Under the pieces are notes generated by a model that was not told the DNA's origin, did not search any database, and saw only the letters and a program-made list of their open reading frames with translations. A DNA stretch of 64,000 nucleotides from Ornithodoros turicata. Taxonomy: Eukaryota; Arthropoda; Arachnida; Ixodida; Argasidae. A program made the translations under genes and the position numbers. Of this stretch, positions 23,067 to 34,251 are shown piece after piece. The first letter of the stretch is position 1. Each line of letters starts with the position of its first letter. The stretch lies in assembly GCF_037126465.1 (NCBI RefSeq), contig NC_088203.1, positions 97,774,668 to 97,838,667 of the forward strand. Direction: 5' to 3'.

Positions 23067-24980
23067 CCCTGCTGAAAAAAAAAACCATAGTGCCATCTGT
23101 ATGAGCAATCACATGGAGCTCATATATATGTGTTTATTGTATGAGCAATCATAGCTTTTATGAGCATGTATGAGCTATATGAGCACTCTCATAGAGCCTA
23201 TGAGCCATATGAGCATTCTCATACAGCGTATTCCTGTACATCAATGCACATGAACCGTGTGAGCAAACGTGCAACATGCGTGATTAAGCTAAAACGACAA
23301 CACTTGATTACAAAATACAGGTCTATTCAGGTACTGGCGCGACGTAGGTCCCTCAGAAAGCTTGCCAAATGCTTTTTGATGAGCTTTTTTCGTTCCTGTA
23401 CAGGCACCTTTGATGTCGATGGTTTACCTTGTTCTGCATATTGGACGAAGGCATCTGTTGGAAAAGAAAGAACAAAATTAGAACTGCACTAAATTTCTGC
23501 GCCTAGAAGTATTCCAGTTCCCACAAATTATACAACCGTATCGGTTCACGCTGAAATGGACGTGATTAGGGCCGCATAGATCACAACTTTTAAGTATGAA
23601 GTTATATGTAGTCACTCAGAATAACGCACGGGGGCATTTTGCCGATTACAATTGAACGTAACCTTCCTCTAATGGTGGTGGCGGTCCAATGAACGCGGTT
23701 CTGAAACATCTGAGTGTGTATGCGCAGTGTATGCAAAACTGAGTTCATGTACTTGTTCGCTGGCCACTACAGCAACAGGTTAGTGACACAGAGTGTTTGT
23801 GGCTTGCTTGACTTTGGGGCATCCAAACATACACTTTTTTAGAGCATGCTAAGGTGCGATTTCGGTGCGCCCTGCAGCACGTAGCCGCAAAATTTTGGTA
23901 CAAGAATTTAGTGCGCGACTTTTTTTAAACACTTTATACACACATGTGAAGGCTATCAGCGAATGCTTTCCACAAAGAGTCACAAAAAGCAAGAATGTGG
24001 TAGTTGCAGACAGCTAACCCGACAGACATAACGAACGATAACGGAAAAATGGGACTGCAACGTACCTGTAATGCGCACACGCCTCCCACGGTTTCCGTAG
24101 GTTGATTCCAGGGTACACTCTTAGAAATGAACTTCACTTCATAGAACGCTCCTAGCCAACCAAAATCTCGAATGATTTCGTTATCTGTCCTGATTTGTTG
24201 AAAACGGGAGGCGTACGCCTTTTCTGCGACAATTATGAACAGCATAAGTGTCACAAAAAAGGCGTACGCCTCCCGTTTTCAACAAATCAGGGCAGATAAC
24301 GATATCTTTTGAGATGATGGTTGGCTAGGAGCATGCTATGCGGTGAAGTTCATTTTTTAAGAGTGTACACACACGAAACACCTTCAGTTATCACTGAAAC
24401 GGCACTGTGACAGCATGGAGACGGCGACGAAAATATGAATCCCATGCACAGCGGACCCGGACGGCTCCGAGAAGCAGGGTAGAATAAGCAAGTAAGCGCC
24501 CAAGCACTGAAACGGCACTCGCAACGGCTTGGATGAGAATCCTGGAGCCAAATAGATTGTTGTATGACACGGAACGCGAAACATGCACCTAAAAGTTGGA
24601 ACAGAATCGGGCCAAGGGAAATGAAGTTCCGGCCGTTACGGTGGACGACAGTGACGAGCGTCTCTTGAAAGGCAATCACCAGACGCTGTGGCGCCAGCAC
24701 TTTGTGCTATAATATCATTTTCACCCTGCTCATCAGCTGCTCACAGAGCTCACACGGTCAATGTGATTTCACGTTCCGCTCATTGCACATCTCACAGCGC
24801 TCATTCGTTTGCTCATAACTGCTCGTAACGCTCACAGCTGTGCACATACCTCCCCGCTCCCCTTTTCCTCTTGCTCATTGGCTTGCTCACAGTGGTCGTA
24901 ACGCTGCTCACAGTGCTCATTCCTTTTCTCACAGTGCTCATAATTTCTCATACATGAGCTTATGACATTTTTCAGCAGGG
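23067..24980. mobile_element. Unclassified DNA element with TGAGC subterminal repeats
   Basis: TIRs CCCTGCTGAAAAA and TTTTTCAGCAGGG bound 1914 bp inserted in a MITE. Comparison with the empty site in 46093-46115 shows a 2-bp duplication, AA. Next to the left TIR there are many ATGAGC/GAGCAAT words (23100-23235); next to the right TIR many inverse GCTCA words (24730-24960). Such clustered subterminal words usually bind transposase. No transposase domain is recognised inside; a CACTCT MITE is nested at 24116. Confidence 0.75.
24116..24365. mobile_element. Palindromic MITE, CACTCT family, copy 2
   Basis: CACTCTTAGAAATGAACTTC and its inverse bound 250 bp that fold almost end to end. TA flanks both ends (24114-24115, 24366-24367). 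The inner arms carry AACGGGAGGCGTACGCC and its inverse, shared with 16750-16997. Confidence 0.85.
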
Positions 24981-25455
24981 AATTTGACTAAATTAGACAC
25001 GCTCTTCACATTGGTGGGGTAAAAATGTGACCTTTACTAGGCAAATTTCCGACTTAAGCGCGCAACAATTTACATAATTAAACTTACGTTACACGACATT
25101 CACATGAGGAGGTGGCAAAAACCCAGTAAGAACAAATGCCGTTGACCGCATGACTCTAGGTGGTGTAGTTTTTTTTATTATAGTTCAATGACACGTTTTC
25201 TGGGACACCCTGTATAACGGCACAGCTCAAACATGTATAAGCGGCGCATGAGCTGAGAAGTAAAAATAACGAAGAAAAAAAAGGCTCGGGGTCTTTTCTA
25301 CGTCACACGAGACCATCCGCAGCTGCTTTCTCAGACTGCTTTTTATAAACACGACTGCGCAGCTGTAACACACCGCAGAGCGGAGATGTTTTGCGTGGTG
25401 ACTCCTGGTGGACAGCCTGACAGACGAGGCAAGGTTTTGAGCCACGTTCTCCTCT

Positions 25456-25742
25456 AAGGCGTCCCGCTCGTCGCTAGTAGCCAAGGTCGTGCTGAAGACT
25501 GAGAGGTGGTGGGTTCGAATCCTACCTTCGGCTGTGCTGTCTGAGGTGTCCCCTGGGATTTCCGGAGACTTTCCAGACGAATGTCGGCACTGTTCCCCCT
25601 GAAGTCTGCCCAGGACGCATACTAACCCCCTGTCCCCCACTCTTTCCTGCTTTCTTCTCTCCATCTGTCCACATCTGTACGCCGCTCATAGCCACAGTTG
25701 CTTCGCGGCGCTGACACGGAATCGAATCGAATCGAATCGAAC
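25456..25742 (+). mobile_element. SINE with tRNA-like head and GAATC-repeat tail
   Basis: A tRNA-like head with B box GGGTTCGAATCC is followed by the standard body (GACTTTCCAGACGAATGTC, CCCAGGACGCATACTAACCC, CACAGTTGCTTCGCGGCGCT). It ends in a run of AATCG units at about 25718-25741 instead of poly-A. The head resembles that of 57370-57532 (TAGCCAAGGTCGTGCTGAAG). Confidence 0.8.
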
Positions 25743-26836
25743 AACGTCCACTTTGGGTAATAAGCGATCCCAGCGTCCTGAAGAGATTCGTTTCGAAGAC
25801 ATCTGTAAGTGTGTCCCTTCGTTCAGCATGTTTACTGTCAGCCCTTCAGTCAGCTCTTTATATTCTGTCTTTTCTTGAAGAGCTTCGCTCATTTAAAGAG
25901 ACATGTCACACTTCTGTAAACGGCTGTCGAAATCGATATTGGGATACGCGATTCCAGCTTTGCTCACTCCTCGCCGGCACAAAATTCATATGCGATTTAG
26001 CGGCGAACGCGAGAGAGATGCGTTAGCATTAAGTGCTTTTTCAGGTCCGTACTTATCTTCTGGGTATCCACTTGCATTCGAAACACAACTTCCGGTGCTC
26101 CACTTCTGGTCTAAACGCGACTTCCGGTTTTCCACGCCCCGTTTATACTTGACTTGCGGTATCCACTCCCGGCCGAACTCGACTTCCCGCTCTCCACTTC
26201 CGGTCTATACTTGACTTCCGGTTCGACACTTTCCATTACTATATGTAAGTCCATTTAATTAACCTTTAAATTGCCTTAATTCTCTTACTTTCAATGACCC
26301 TTTAATTACCCGAGGTAATCGTGAATTTAATTTAGTTCTCTTTAATTACGTTTGCTTGCTTTAATTACCCTCAATTTTCCTTAAATTGCATTCATTACAT
26401 TTACACCTATTTACCTTTAATTGCTCTTACCTATTACTCGTAATTACCTTCAACTACGTATAAATAATAATTTTCGCGAGAACCTATTTTTCGCGAAATT
26501 CGCGAGCGCCCTTTTTTTTCGCGAATTTAAAGTCCCGCAAAATATTCGAGGCAATGACAGAAAAATTCAAGAAAGAAATAAGGCCCTGGACGCCGATACA
26601 TCTTATGTACGCTGTTTATTACGCCCCTATGCTACACTTTCAGTTCTGCACTGACTTCAGGACTGTAGCTGTTTTAGTTGGGATGTTTACGCTTCTGGTT
26701 GTGCCGATCAGCGACTTTGCGAGAGACATGTTCATTGGCAGCAGAAAATGTGTGTCGCCTACCGTATGGAGGATGGCACTGCAAGGCAGTTCATGCACGT
26801 GGTGGCTGGTTGAAGGAGGAGGACACGGCGATGTTG
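25743..26836. other. Unassigned sequence with two degenerate tandem arrays
   Basis: At 26070-26235 words such as CACTTCCGGT and CTTGACTTCCGG recur every roughly 20-40 bp. At 26240-26460 the sequence is built of TTTAATTACC-like words. A patch of TTCGCGAA words follows at 26474-26530. No gene is supported. Confidence 0.55.
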
Positions 26837-26844
26837 GCTTCAAG

Positions 26845-27598
26845 CAGGGATGGGCATAAATACATTTTTTGAGTATTTAAATATAAATACAAAATACTTT
26901 GTTGACAGGAGTATTTAAATACTCTTCATAAATAGTTCTCAACATGAGTATTTAAATACAAAATATAAATACGCTATTTAAATACCGTAACTACTACCAT
27001 AAATACTGTGAGGAAGATGTCATCTGGAATTACAGAAATAATTATGATCTAAGGACAAATCAGCAAGAAAGAATAGCATTTATTTGTTAGATTATCATGG
27101 CGATTTTAACATTAGAAATTTCTCAAAGACTGCTTCTTTTAGGCATCTTCTGTTCGGCCGTACAATCAGAATCGCAAAGGAGAACAGCATCTCCACAGGT
27201 GCCGATGAACAAATGCTTGTATTAAATTTGACGAAGATTCTTCGTAGAACAATGTTATCGGGTAGTCACGACCGTTGTTCGCAACGACAGTGAAAAACTC
27301 GCCATCTAAAATGGTTTGTCGCATGCGCATGCTAGCGCAAACCCGGCATAATTGCGCCCCAAACTCGCCCTTCTTCCCGAAAGGTCAAATGCAGGGCAAC
27401 TTTAAGATATGAGTCAGTATATTCTGTATTTAAGAGTATTTATAAAGTATTTACAAGAATAAATACCCGTAAATTGGTATATAAATATAATTATAAATAC
27501 ATTTTTCAAGTCTGTATTTAAATACAAAATATAAATACATGTATTTATATTTTAAATAGTATTTTAATTACAATGTATTTAAATACTGCCCATCCCTG
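26845..27598. mobile_element. Non-autonomous hAT element, AT-rich with TATTTAAATA repeats
   Basis: The ends CAGGGATGGGCA and inverse (TGCCCATCCCTG) are hAT-type. The flanks GCTTCAAG (26837-26844 and 27599-27606) are a perfect 8-bp duplication, as expected for hAT. Both subterminal regions are dense in TATTTAAATA and ATAAATAC words; the central 400 bp is unique and without a transposase. Confidence 0.92.
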
Positions 27599-27606
27599 GC
27601 TTCAAG

Positions 27607-28021
27607 TACCGGAACAAGAACATGGCGGTAATGAGTTCAAAAATACGAAGCTGTCATGAAGTTCACTGTGTCGATGCGGACACAACAATGACGGGAGACA
27701 CGGAAATTCGGCAATGACCCCTCATTGTAGCACTCTGAGTCAGAAGGGCTTAAAAGGGATGAAATGGGTCATTGTCCAGGGTTGTTGTCCTTTGGTTAGT
27801 TCAAGATGGAAAGTCCCAAAGACACCTCGGGCTGAGGCGATGCACTGCGGTTCCGCGAATAATTGCCTGATCCTGGCTCCTCGCAAATTCGCGAATTATT
27901 GAGCCTGCGAATTTAACCACTTATACAGTACTTCAATTTCAGACGATTTAGCTGCATTTACATTTGTCCTCTGATATCCCCTGTACGTGACCATTTATAC
28001 CTACGCCTTGGTGAGGCCTTC

Positions 28022-28064
<43 letters not shown>

Positions 28065-28115
28065 CACACACACAGCTTCAATTGTGACTGTCCTAATACT
28101 AACGCATTAAAAGTG
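27607..28115. other. Unassigned sequence with (CT)n microsatellite
   Basis: No gene is recognised. (CT)n occupies about 28026-28061 followed by (CA)n. GCGAATTATTGAGCC-type words near 27850-27910 resemble the TTCGCGAA patch at 26474-26530 on the far side of the hAT. Confidence 0.45.
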
Positions 28116-28116
28116 T

Positions 28117-28395
28117 ATCGGCCTCTGTGGCTCAGTCGGTAGCGTGCGTGTTCGCCTTCTGATCCCGAGATCGCGGGTTCGAACCCGGCCGAGGACGCCA
28201 GCAACTTGGTGGCAAAGTACAAGTTGCTTGGACACGCCGTCTTCCGCGAGGGACGTTAAATACGGGGTGCCGTGTGATAAGCTCTCATCGCACGTTAAAT
28301 AACCCTCAGGTGGGCAAAACCAATCAACAGACCGACCGCTGTGGCGTCGCTCATGATCTCAGCTGTCTCGCGACGTAAAACCCCCAATTATTATG
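28117..28395 (+). mobile_element. SINE, second tRNA-headed family
   Basis: The head GGCCTCTGTGGCTCAGTCGG (A box) and GGTTCGAACCCGGCC (B box) is followed by a body with AGCAACTTGGTGGCA, GAGGGACGTTAAATA, AGACCGACCGCTGTGGCGTC and CGCGACGTAAAACCC, then an (ATT)n-like tail. The same order occurs at 57160-57610. No clear target duplication was found. Confidence 0.85.
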
Positions 28396-31316
28396 TATAC
28401 GTTTCTCATACTGCCATATTAAGAGGACGCCTGGTGGACACTATCCTCTTCTCTCTCGTCCCGGTAAGCCCCCACTAAGTCTTATGGAATTACATGCGAA
28501 GTATCACAAAAAGTGTTGACAAAGGAAACAACGAAGGAATGTACATAGTAGAAGTAGAAATAAGAACGGGATTTGGGCTGCTGGAAGCATGATAAGCTGC
28601 TGAAAAGCTTGGGAATACACGTGTAGGATGAAGATAGGGCAAACACGCCTCGCTATATGAGAGATTCCTACTGTCGGCTACACTCTGGTACGAACCACGA
28701 TGCCTGTTGTTGTCTCTATCTTGTTGTAGCAGCCTGTACCTGGCTTTCGCCACAGGACTTTGTCGATCTTTCTGAAAATAGGACACAGTCGTTAACGGGT
28801 ATCGTCAAGATGCCGTGAAAAAGGATAGCTATAAGTGTTGCATGTCCTCACTGGCACCAAAGGACAACGTGAGTTGCTAGGACCGTAATAGCATACAGTT
28901 CAATGCTCCACTTTCTTCTTTCACTTCTCCTCTTCCATATGAAGTACTCATATGAAGTACTATGAACTCATATGAAGTACTATGGATCTATAGGGATCGT
29001 TAGGGATTTTACAAGGAGGCGATGTGAAATTGTTGCGTGAGCGTTACAAGAACTCTTGTTCTTGTTCTTGTAACGTTCACGTGTATTCCGGTACGTGGAA
29101 TAGTATTCCTCACGTATTCCAGTGACTGGAATAGATAATAATACAACAAGATTGCATAGGTCTTACAGTGTTTTCGTTGCACATTTCGAGATTGCACATG
29201 TTGAATTGTTGCACGCACAAACTAGCGGCGTTGCATGTGAGGAAGGCAGACCTCTTACATCTCGTAACGCACAATTGGATGAGAAAGGTCCGTGGTCCGT
29301 TCACGTCATTGAAATACACCCCGATAACGGGACATAGAATGTTGTTTCATATTTCAAGTGGGACTTTATAAGTTACTCCAGGGATACAAGTTACTCCAAA
29401 GTAGCGCTAGAGTTGATATTACTTCAATTAACTGATCGGGAATATTCGCTGACAGATCCTCGAGTCAAGATCGCAGACATGATGTCTACCACACAAATCA
29501 TGCGATACAACACAAATTACAAGTTTCTCCCAATGCTACGAAAGCAACAACAACCATAAACGAGAGACAAGTGATGATGACGCAATGTTTCACCGTGGTA
29601 GCCACAGGACCCGACCGTACTTCAAGGCTGTTAATATGAGAGGACGAATTAATGGTGAGCGCGAAACGAATCTGGGTCATTCCAGGCCAAATCACCCAAA
29701 GGTCGGGCTCAACCCCCCTCAGTTTTGCTTCCAAAAACTATAATGGACTCTTTATTGCAAATAAATATATTTTCCCGAGTTTTTTTACTGGACAATGTTG
29801 AACCGTTGTCGATTTAGGCAGGGTCAAAATTCGTCCGAATCGCGAAAACCATGCTACGAAAAAAGTTACCTACTGAGCAGGTTTTTGGGTCTAGGTGTAC
29901 TTTAGTGACATAGAATGAAAGAGCGTGACCCTAACATTCTGCCAATATCAAGTTCTTCCCTCGTGTTTGATTTTCGGCCAGCAAAACAGGGCTGCTTTTT
30001 GGCGGTCTTTCTTACAACTTTTCGCCTTGCTAAGGGCACTTTTCGCACATGCTGGAAGGGACAAATAAATTCAGCGTGTTCTGGACCTTCCATGCTTCAA
30101 AATCACATGTTTCGAAGGCCGACCACGCAATACTTTTTGCCCCATTTAATCGCAAATGCCGTACTTTTGGTAAGGTTGTCCGTTTTCAACGTCATTTTTG
30201 AAAATGAAGCGTTTGGCTGAGAACAATCCAAATAGATGGAGATGACAGATCAATATCTATACTAAAGCATATAAAAAAATTGAGAAGGTACGTTTTGATA
30301 AGGGCGAGAAAATATTTTTTTATGTCCCATATGGTTACGCGAGGGCCGCACGAGACGGCTCCCTGTGAGGCGCGCGAACAGATCGCGTGCTTATGTTTCA
30401 TAACCCGCGTCCTGCGGCCGGATATGAGTATGTCCTCTATTTTGTCAGCCTTTTTGTTAGTAAACTGTGTAGTTTTTATTGTTATCAGTGCATTGGTAAG
30501 TATTGTTAGTAGGTGTTCCTCAGAGTCTTTCATTCGCGGCGTTTTAAAGTAGTAGTCATGAGAAACGACAACGATGTTTTCACACTCACAAGGAACCATT
30601 ATGTGCAAACCATACTATCCCTTCAAATGCGCGTTTCTTATGATTAATAGCAACACGGGTCACGTTGTGAGCGGATGGCTTTTGCTGCATTGTAGCATCC
30701 AAAAACGTACTCGTACATCCACGCTACCTTTAACACATGGCCTTGAAATCGCTTACGAGAGCTCATCGGCGGCTCAGCTGATTAGTTAATGATCGTCTTT
30801 CTCACATGTGATGCATGCCGGGTAACCAAAAAGGTTGTTATTGCTCCAAGTTTCTTGCTGAAGTCGTTGTGTTGAACAATGGCCGAAGTAGGAACGTCAG
30901 CAAATGCGCGCGTGCAAAACGAAGGTCTGCGGTATGAAAGTGCGTGGCACGAACGGAAGCTTCAGTCGGAGCAGAGTTCAAGACCTACCTTTTCGCCGTA
31001 CAGAGGAAATTGTAGTGGCCACTTTTAATGAGATACTGTACCAATGGTCGCCTTTGCTTTTTAACGTTTGAAAAGAAAATATGAAATGATACTGAAACCG
31101 TTGTGCATTCATTAATGTGGGTAACTTTATGCTCTTACTTCGAACTGTTCCAATGGCGAAAATAAAACATGTAGACTGTCTGAACTGCAAATAAACTGTT
31201 TTTATCATTCCAGCCTGCAGTCATTAGCAGCTAGCGTTCGGTGTGGATAGATTAGCAAGCACCACATGAACGTGTCGGGCTAATACGCGGCAGTAGCATA
31301 GATGTGACTTAGCTGT
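28396..31316. other. Unassigned sequence
   Basis: No gene is supported. Hairpins lie at 29038-29082 (GTGAGCGTTACAAGAAC and inverse) and 29085-29136. CATATGAAGTACT is repeated three times near 28938-28985. A GGGTCATTCCAGGCC segment near 29665 resembles ends of arthropod DNA repeats, but no partner end was found. The longest frame, 138 codons on the minus strand at 30192-30608, has no recognised motif. Confidence 0.35.
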
Positions 31317-31319
31317 ATA

Positions 31320-31835
31320 CAAGGTGTCCCAGAAAATGTGTCATTGAATTATAATAAAAAAACTACACCACCTAGAGTCATGCGGTCAACGGCATTTGTT
31401 CTTACTGGATTTTTGCCACCTTCTCATGTGAATGTCGTGTAACGTAAGTTTAATTATGTAAATTTTTGCGAACTGAACTCGGAAATTTGCCTAGTAAATG
31501 TCACTTTTTTACCCCACCAATGTGAAGAGCGTGTCTAATTTACTCAAATTAATGATAATTGACAGGGATATTCAGGAGCTATCCCATCGGAAAAAATAGC
31601 CGAACATCATGCTCTACGGAGGTAGCACAGAATAGCGCACGATGAATTTTTCAGCGCAATCTTTGTCAGGCCGACGAAAGGAGGTTGGAAACCCAGCCCA
31701 CTCCGGCATCGCAGAAAGAGATAACGCAGGCATGGCTTATCACGTCCGACTTTCGCTGGGATAATCCTTTCCCTCTCCCAATTTTAGGAACTGTTACTCT
31801 TTCTAGTATCGCTCTGTGGGCTGGCTTTCGTTTCC
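31320..31835. mobile_element. CAGGGTGTCCCAGAAAA-family MITE, one end only
   Basis: Begins CAAGGTGTCCCAGAAAATGT (one change from the family end) after TA, and matches the family through the arm and the central GCGAAAGTCGGACG inverse segment. It stops after GTGGGCTGGCTTTCG, so about one third including the other TIR is missing. Confidence 0.75.
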
Positions 31836-32059
31836 TCGAACGGCCTATCGTAGTTGTTTTTGCCACCTCTCTACTGCGACGGTATGCTGTCGGTGCGAGA
31901 GGGAAAAGTGAATGAGCGCGAATGAGTTCCCCGAACTCATTCGCTGGGTGAATATTATTCGCATGTATTGTCATTTGATTTCACCGTGTGACACGAAACG
32001 AATGTCATTCAGTGCGAATATCATTCGCTGAGAATGACATTCAATTTGCCGTGTGACAG
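31836..32059. repeat. GAATG-word-rich segment, probable DNA-element terminus
   Basis: GAATGACATTC, GCGAATGAGTTC and inverse words (GAACTCATTCGC) recur between 31910 and 32045, ending in GCCGTGTGACAGGG. Such clustered words resemble the subterminal region of a DNA transposon. The PLE composite inserted at its edge, and no second end was found. Confidence 0.45.
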
Positions 32060-32072
32060 GGGTATTAGTCAT
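32060..32072. repeat. 13-bp target-site duplication, left
   Basis: GGGTATTAGTCAT here is repeated exactly at 37497-37509, enclosing both PLE copies and the nested transposon. Confidence 0.85.
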
Positions 32073-32190
32073 TAAAGAAACAAGGGAAAGGGTGCAGGCT
32101 AGCTGGTATAGATCCATGAAGAAGACCGAGAGACACGGACACAGAAGACGACACACGTAGGTTCTCAGACACAGCAATAAATTTATTAGT

Positions 32191-34251
32191 TCATCTCAAC
32201 TTAAAAGCTAAAAATCTTCGAAGGGGTGCGAGAGGGATAAAAGACGCATTGCTAACTACGTTTCCCCTGGTGGCAATCTCCAAGGATTCCCGAAACAACC
32301 TTCGGTGTGCGTAGGGTTCCCACGCAAGCACTGTAGTGTCCTTGAAGCAAGGCTGGCAACCTTTACAATCCCGTATATGATCTACCAGTTCCGAAGACCC
32401 GGCCATTCTTTCAACATTTGCTGCATGTTCCCTAATCCGGTCATTGAGGCACCGGCGCGTCTGGCCAACGTACACAAAGCCGCACTCAAGGGGAATAGAA
32501 TACACAACGTTCTGCTTGCAAGGAACAAAAGGCTTCCTGTGCCTCACGCCACAAGATTCAGATTTAGAGCTGAAGGGGGTCAAACGACTTAATTTAAAGG
32601 CATTGGAAAAAACAACTTTGATATTATAATATTTAGCGACAGCAAGAATGTTGTGAGCAACTGCATGAAAATATGGAATTACAACTACATTACGAGAGTT
32701 TCCATCATTCCATGGTCTACACTGTGAACTTTCAAGCAATTTCATGGCCCTCTTCGCAATCAATTGGTTGTCATACCCGGCCTGCGTGAGTCTTTCACAT
32801 TGCTTCCGCAAACTACTCCAAACAAAATGAAAACAGCTTTTCTTCGTTGCAGCATTTAAGAGGGATGTACAAACACCGAACTTAACAAGTTTAGAATGTG
32901 CGCTTGAGTATGGCAGGACCGGCTTGCAGTTTTCTTTTCCATATGACCAACAAAAACCCGGGTTACAATGAAATGTGAGGTCCAGGAACCTCAGCTTCCC
33001 ATGAGAGGGTTGCTCTACACAAAACTTTAACTCGGGTGCTACTGTACTAACAAACTGTAAGGCAGAATCCACACATATAGAACCAGCATCAGAGATAACA
33101 ATGATATCATCAACAAACCGACGAATCAAAACACGCTTTTGACTCCCATAACTCGTAAGCTTGCCCAGCTCAATGTCCAAGGTATTTAGATAAATTTCTG
33201 ATAAGACAGGCGCGACCGCGGATCCAATGCATACACCATTTTTCTGAACGAACAAACAATTGTCAACAGAGATAACTGTAGATTTCAAATAACACTCTAG
33301 AATACTGAGAAAATCATCACAGGAAAGACCAACCTCAGACTGAAAAACAACCAACTGATCTTCAATAAAATGTTTGACTGTCCTGAGTAGAACCTTTACG
33401 TTCAGCGAGTAATACAAATCTTTTATATCGAGGGAAAACATAGTTACCAGAGCACCGTGGAAGGGCTCTAAGCTCTCGATCAGTTCCTCAGAATTCCGTA
33501 GTGAGAGAGAACCAGGAAGCTGTAGAACTTTTAGTCCGCGTTGGAGAAATTTTGCAACGAGTTTCTGCCAGGTACCAATTTCACTCACAACGACACGAAG
33601 AGGCATCTGCGGTTTGTGGTCTTTTAAAAGGAACTTGACCGATAGCTCAGAGCACTTGCAGTTTACAACAAGTTTGGACATTTGGTGGTTCGCCTTGGCG
33701 AAAATGCTTACAATAGAGGACTTGTACTTTTGTAACGAACCACGAAACGGAGTGAAAAGATCACCAATAGCAGAATTGACCTTGTTCAAGTATATTGCAC
33801 TGGGCAAAACAGCAAATTTACCAGACTTATCACATTGAAGTAACATGGCGTCAATGGAAAAAAGTTCATCCTTAACATTCCTGATCTGCTTCAAATGAGG
33901 TGATGGGCCGTTAGTATAAGCGGAAGCGGGAATGCGGGAGAGACAGCGTTCAGTAAACACCAATTTGTCAGTGCTATCAGTAATTTTGGTGGAAACATGA
34001 CTTATGAGCGCTGCAACATCAAACTTTGTAGGTTTCACAGGCAGGGAGCATTTCGGGGGCTGGGACAGAACCTCAAGTGAATTCTGAGAAATGCTTACAT
34101 CAAAAGGGTTGACCAGTTCAGAAGAAGCAGTGCCAGCTTTGCACGTGGGAGGAGCTGCAACCACAAAAGTTTTTTTCTTCGAGCACCACTGCCTATGTGA
34201 AAGACTCACGCAGGCCGGGTATGACAACCAATTGATTGCGAAGAGGGCCAT
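32191..34251 (-). CDS. Penelope-like RT with GIY-YIG endonuclease
   Basis: The open frame of 686 codons encodes the PLE polyprotein. The first ~19 residues are antisense to the inverted partner, so PLE sequence starts near 34194 and the native N-terminus is lost. RT blocks: MFSLDIKDLYYSLN (about residues 273-286), GVCIGSAVAPVLSEIYL (about 335-351), FVDDIIVIS (catalytic, about 378-386) and LRFLDLTFH (about 416). A cysteine-bearing linker (CGVRHRKPFVPC) precedes the GIY-YIG nuclease: VVYSIPLECGFVYVGQTRR with RCLNDRIREH (about 582-610), and E in the FRESLE segment near 655. PLEs use this nuclease with RT for target-primed insertion. Lysine and arginine near the YVGQT motif are kept, so the nuclease looks intact. 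The 3' UTR (AATAAATTTATT) lies at 32073-32190. Confidence 0.93.
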   Translation of the reverse strand: MALFAINWLSYPACVSLSHRQWCSKKKTFVVAAPPTCKAGTASSELVNPFDVSISQNSLEVLSQPPKCSLPVKPTKFDVAALISHVSTKITDSTDKLVFTERCLSRIPASAYTNGPSPHLKQIRNVKDELFSIDAMLLQCDKSGKFAVLPSAIYLNKVNSAIGDLFTPFRGSLQKYKSSIVSIFAKANHQMSKLVVNCKCSELSVKFLLKDHKPQMPLRVVVSEIGTWQKLVAKFLQRGLKVLQLPGSLSLRNSEELIESLEPFHGALVTMFSLDIKDLYYSLNVKVLLRTVKHFIEDQLVVFQSEVGLSCDDFLSILECYLKSTVISVDNCLFVQKNGVCIGSAVAPVLSEIYLNTLDIELGKLTSYGSQKRVLIRRFVDDIIVISDAGSICVDSALQFVSTVAPELKFCVEQPSHGKLRFLDLTFHCNPGFCWSYGKENCKPVLPYSSAHSKLVKFGVCTSLLNAATKKSCFHFVWSSLRKQCERLTQAGYDNQLIAKRAMKLLESSQCRPWNDGNSRNVVVIPYFHAVAHNILAVAKYYNIKVVFSNAFKLSRLTPFSSKSESCGVRHRKPFVPCKQNVVYSIPLECGFVYVGQTRRCLNDRIREHAANVERMAGSSELVDHIRDCKGCQPCFKDTTVLAWEPYAHRRLFRESLEIATRGNVVSNASFIPLAPLRRFLAFKLR

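Larger units (their letters stand above)
22416..25212. mobile_element. Long-TIR MITE, CAGGGTGTCCCAGAAAA family, with nested insertions
   Basis: Ends CAGGGTGTCCCAGAAAACGT and inverse are flanked by TA (22414-22415, 25213-25214). Left arm 22416-23066 and right arm 24981-25212 join into an element of about 883 bp, like the uninterrupted copy at 45459-46304. A 1914-bp element is inserted at 23067. Other family members: 31320-31835, 37511-37951, 45459-46304. No transposase is visible. Confidence 0.88.

Noticed and set aside
24116..24715. Minus-strand transposase exon interrupted by the CACTCT MITE
   Set aside because: The frame stays open when the MITE is ignored, but the peptide has no recognisable transposase motif and the next candidate exon does not keep frame.
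23067..24980. piggyBac assignment from CCC...GGG ends and a left TTAA
   Set aside because: The right flank is AATT, and the empty site shows only AA duplicated, so a TTAA duplication is not present.
28026..28061. (CT)n tract as a promoter GAGA element
   Set aside because: No gene starts nearby; it is a simple microsatellite next to a SINE.
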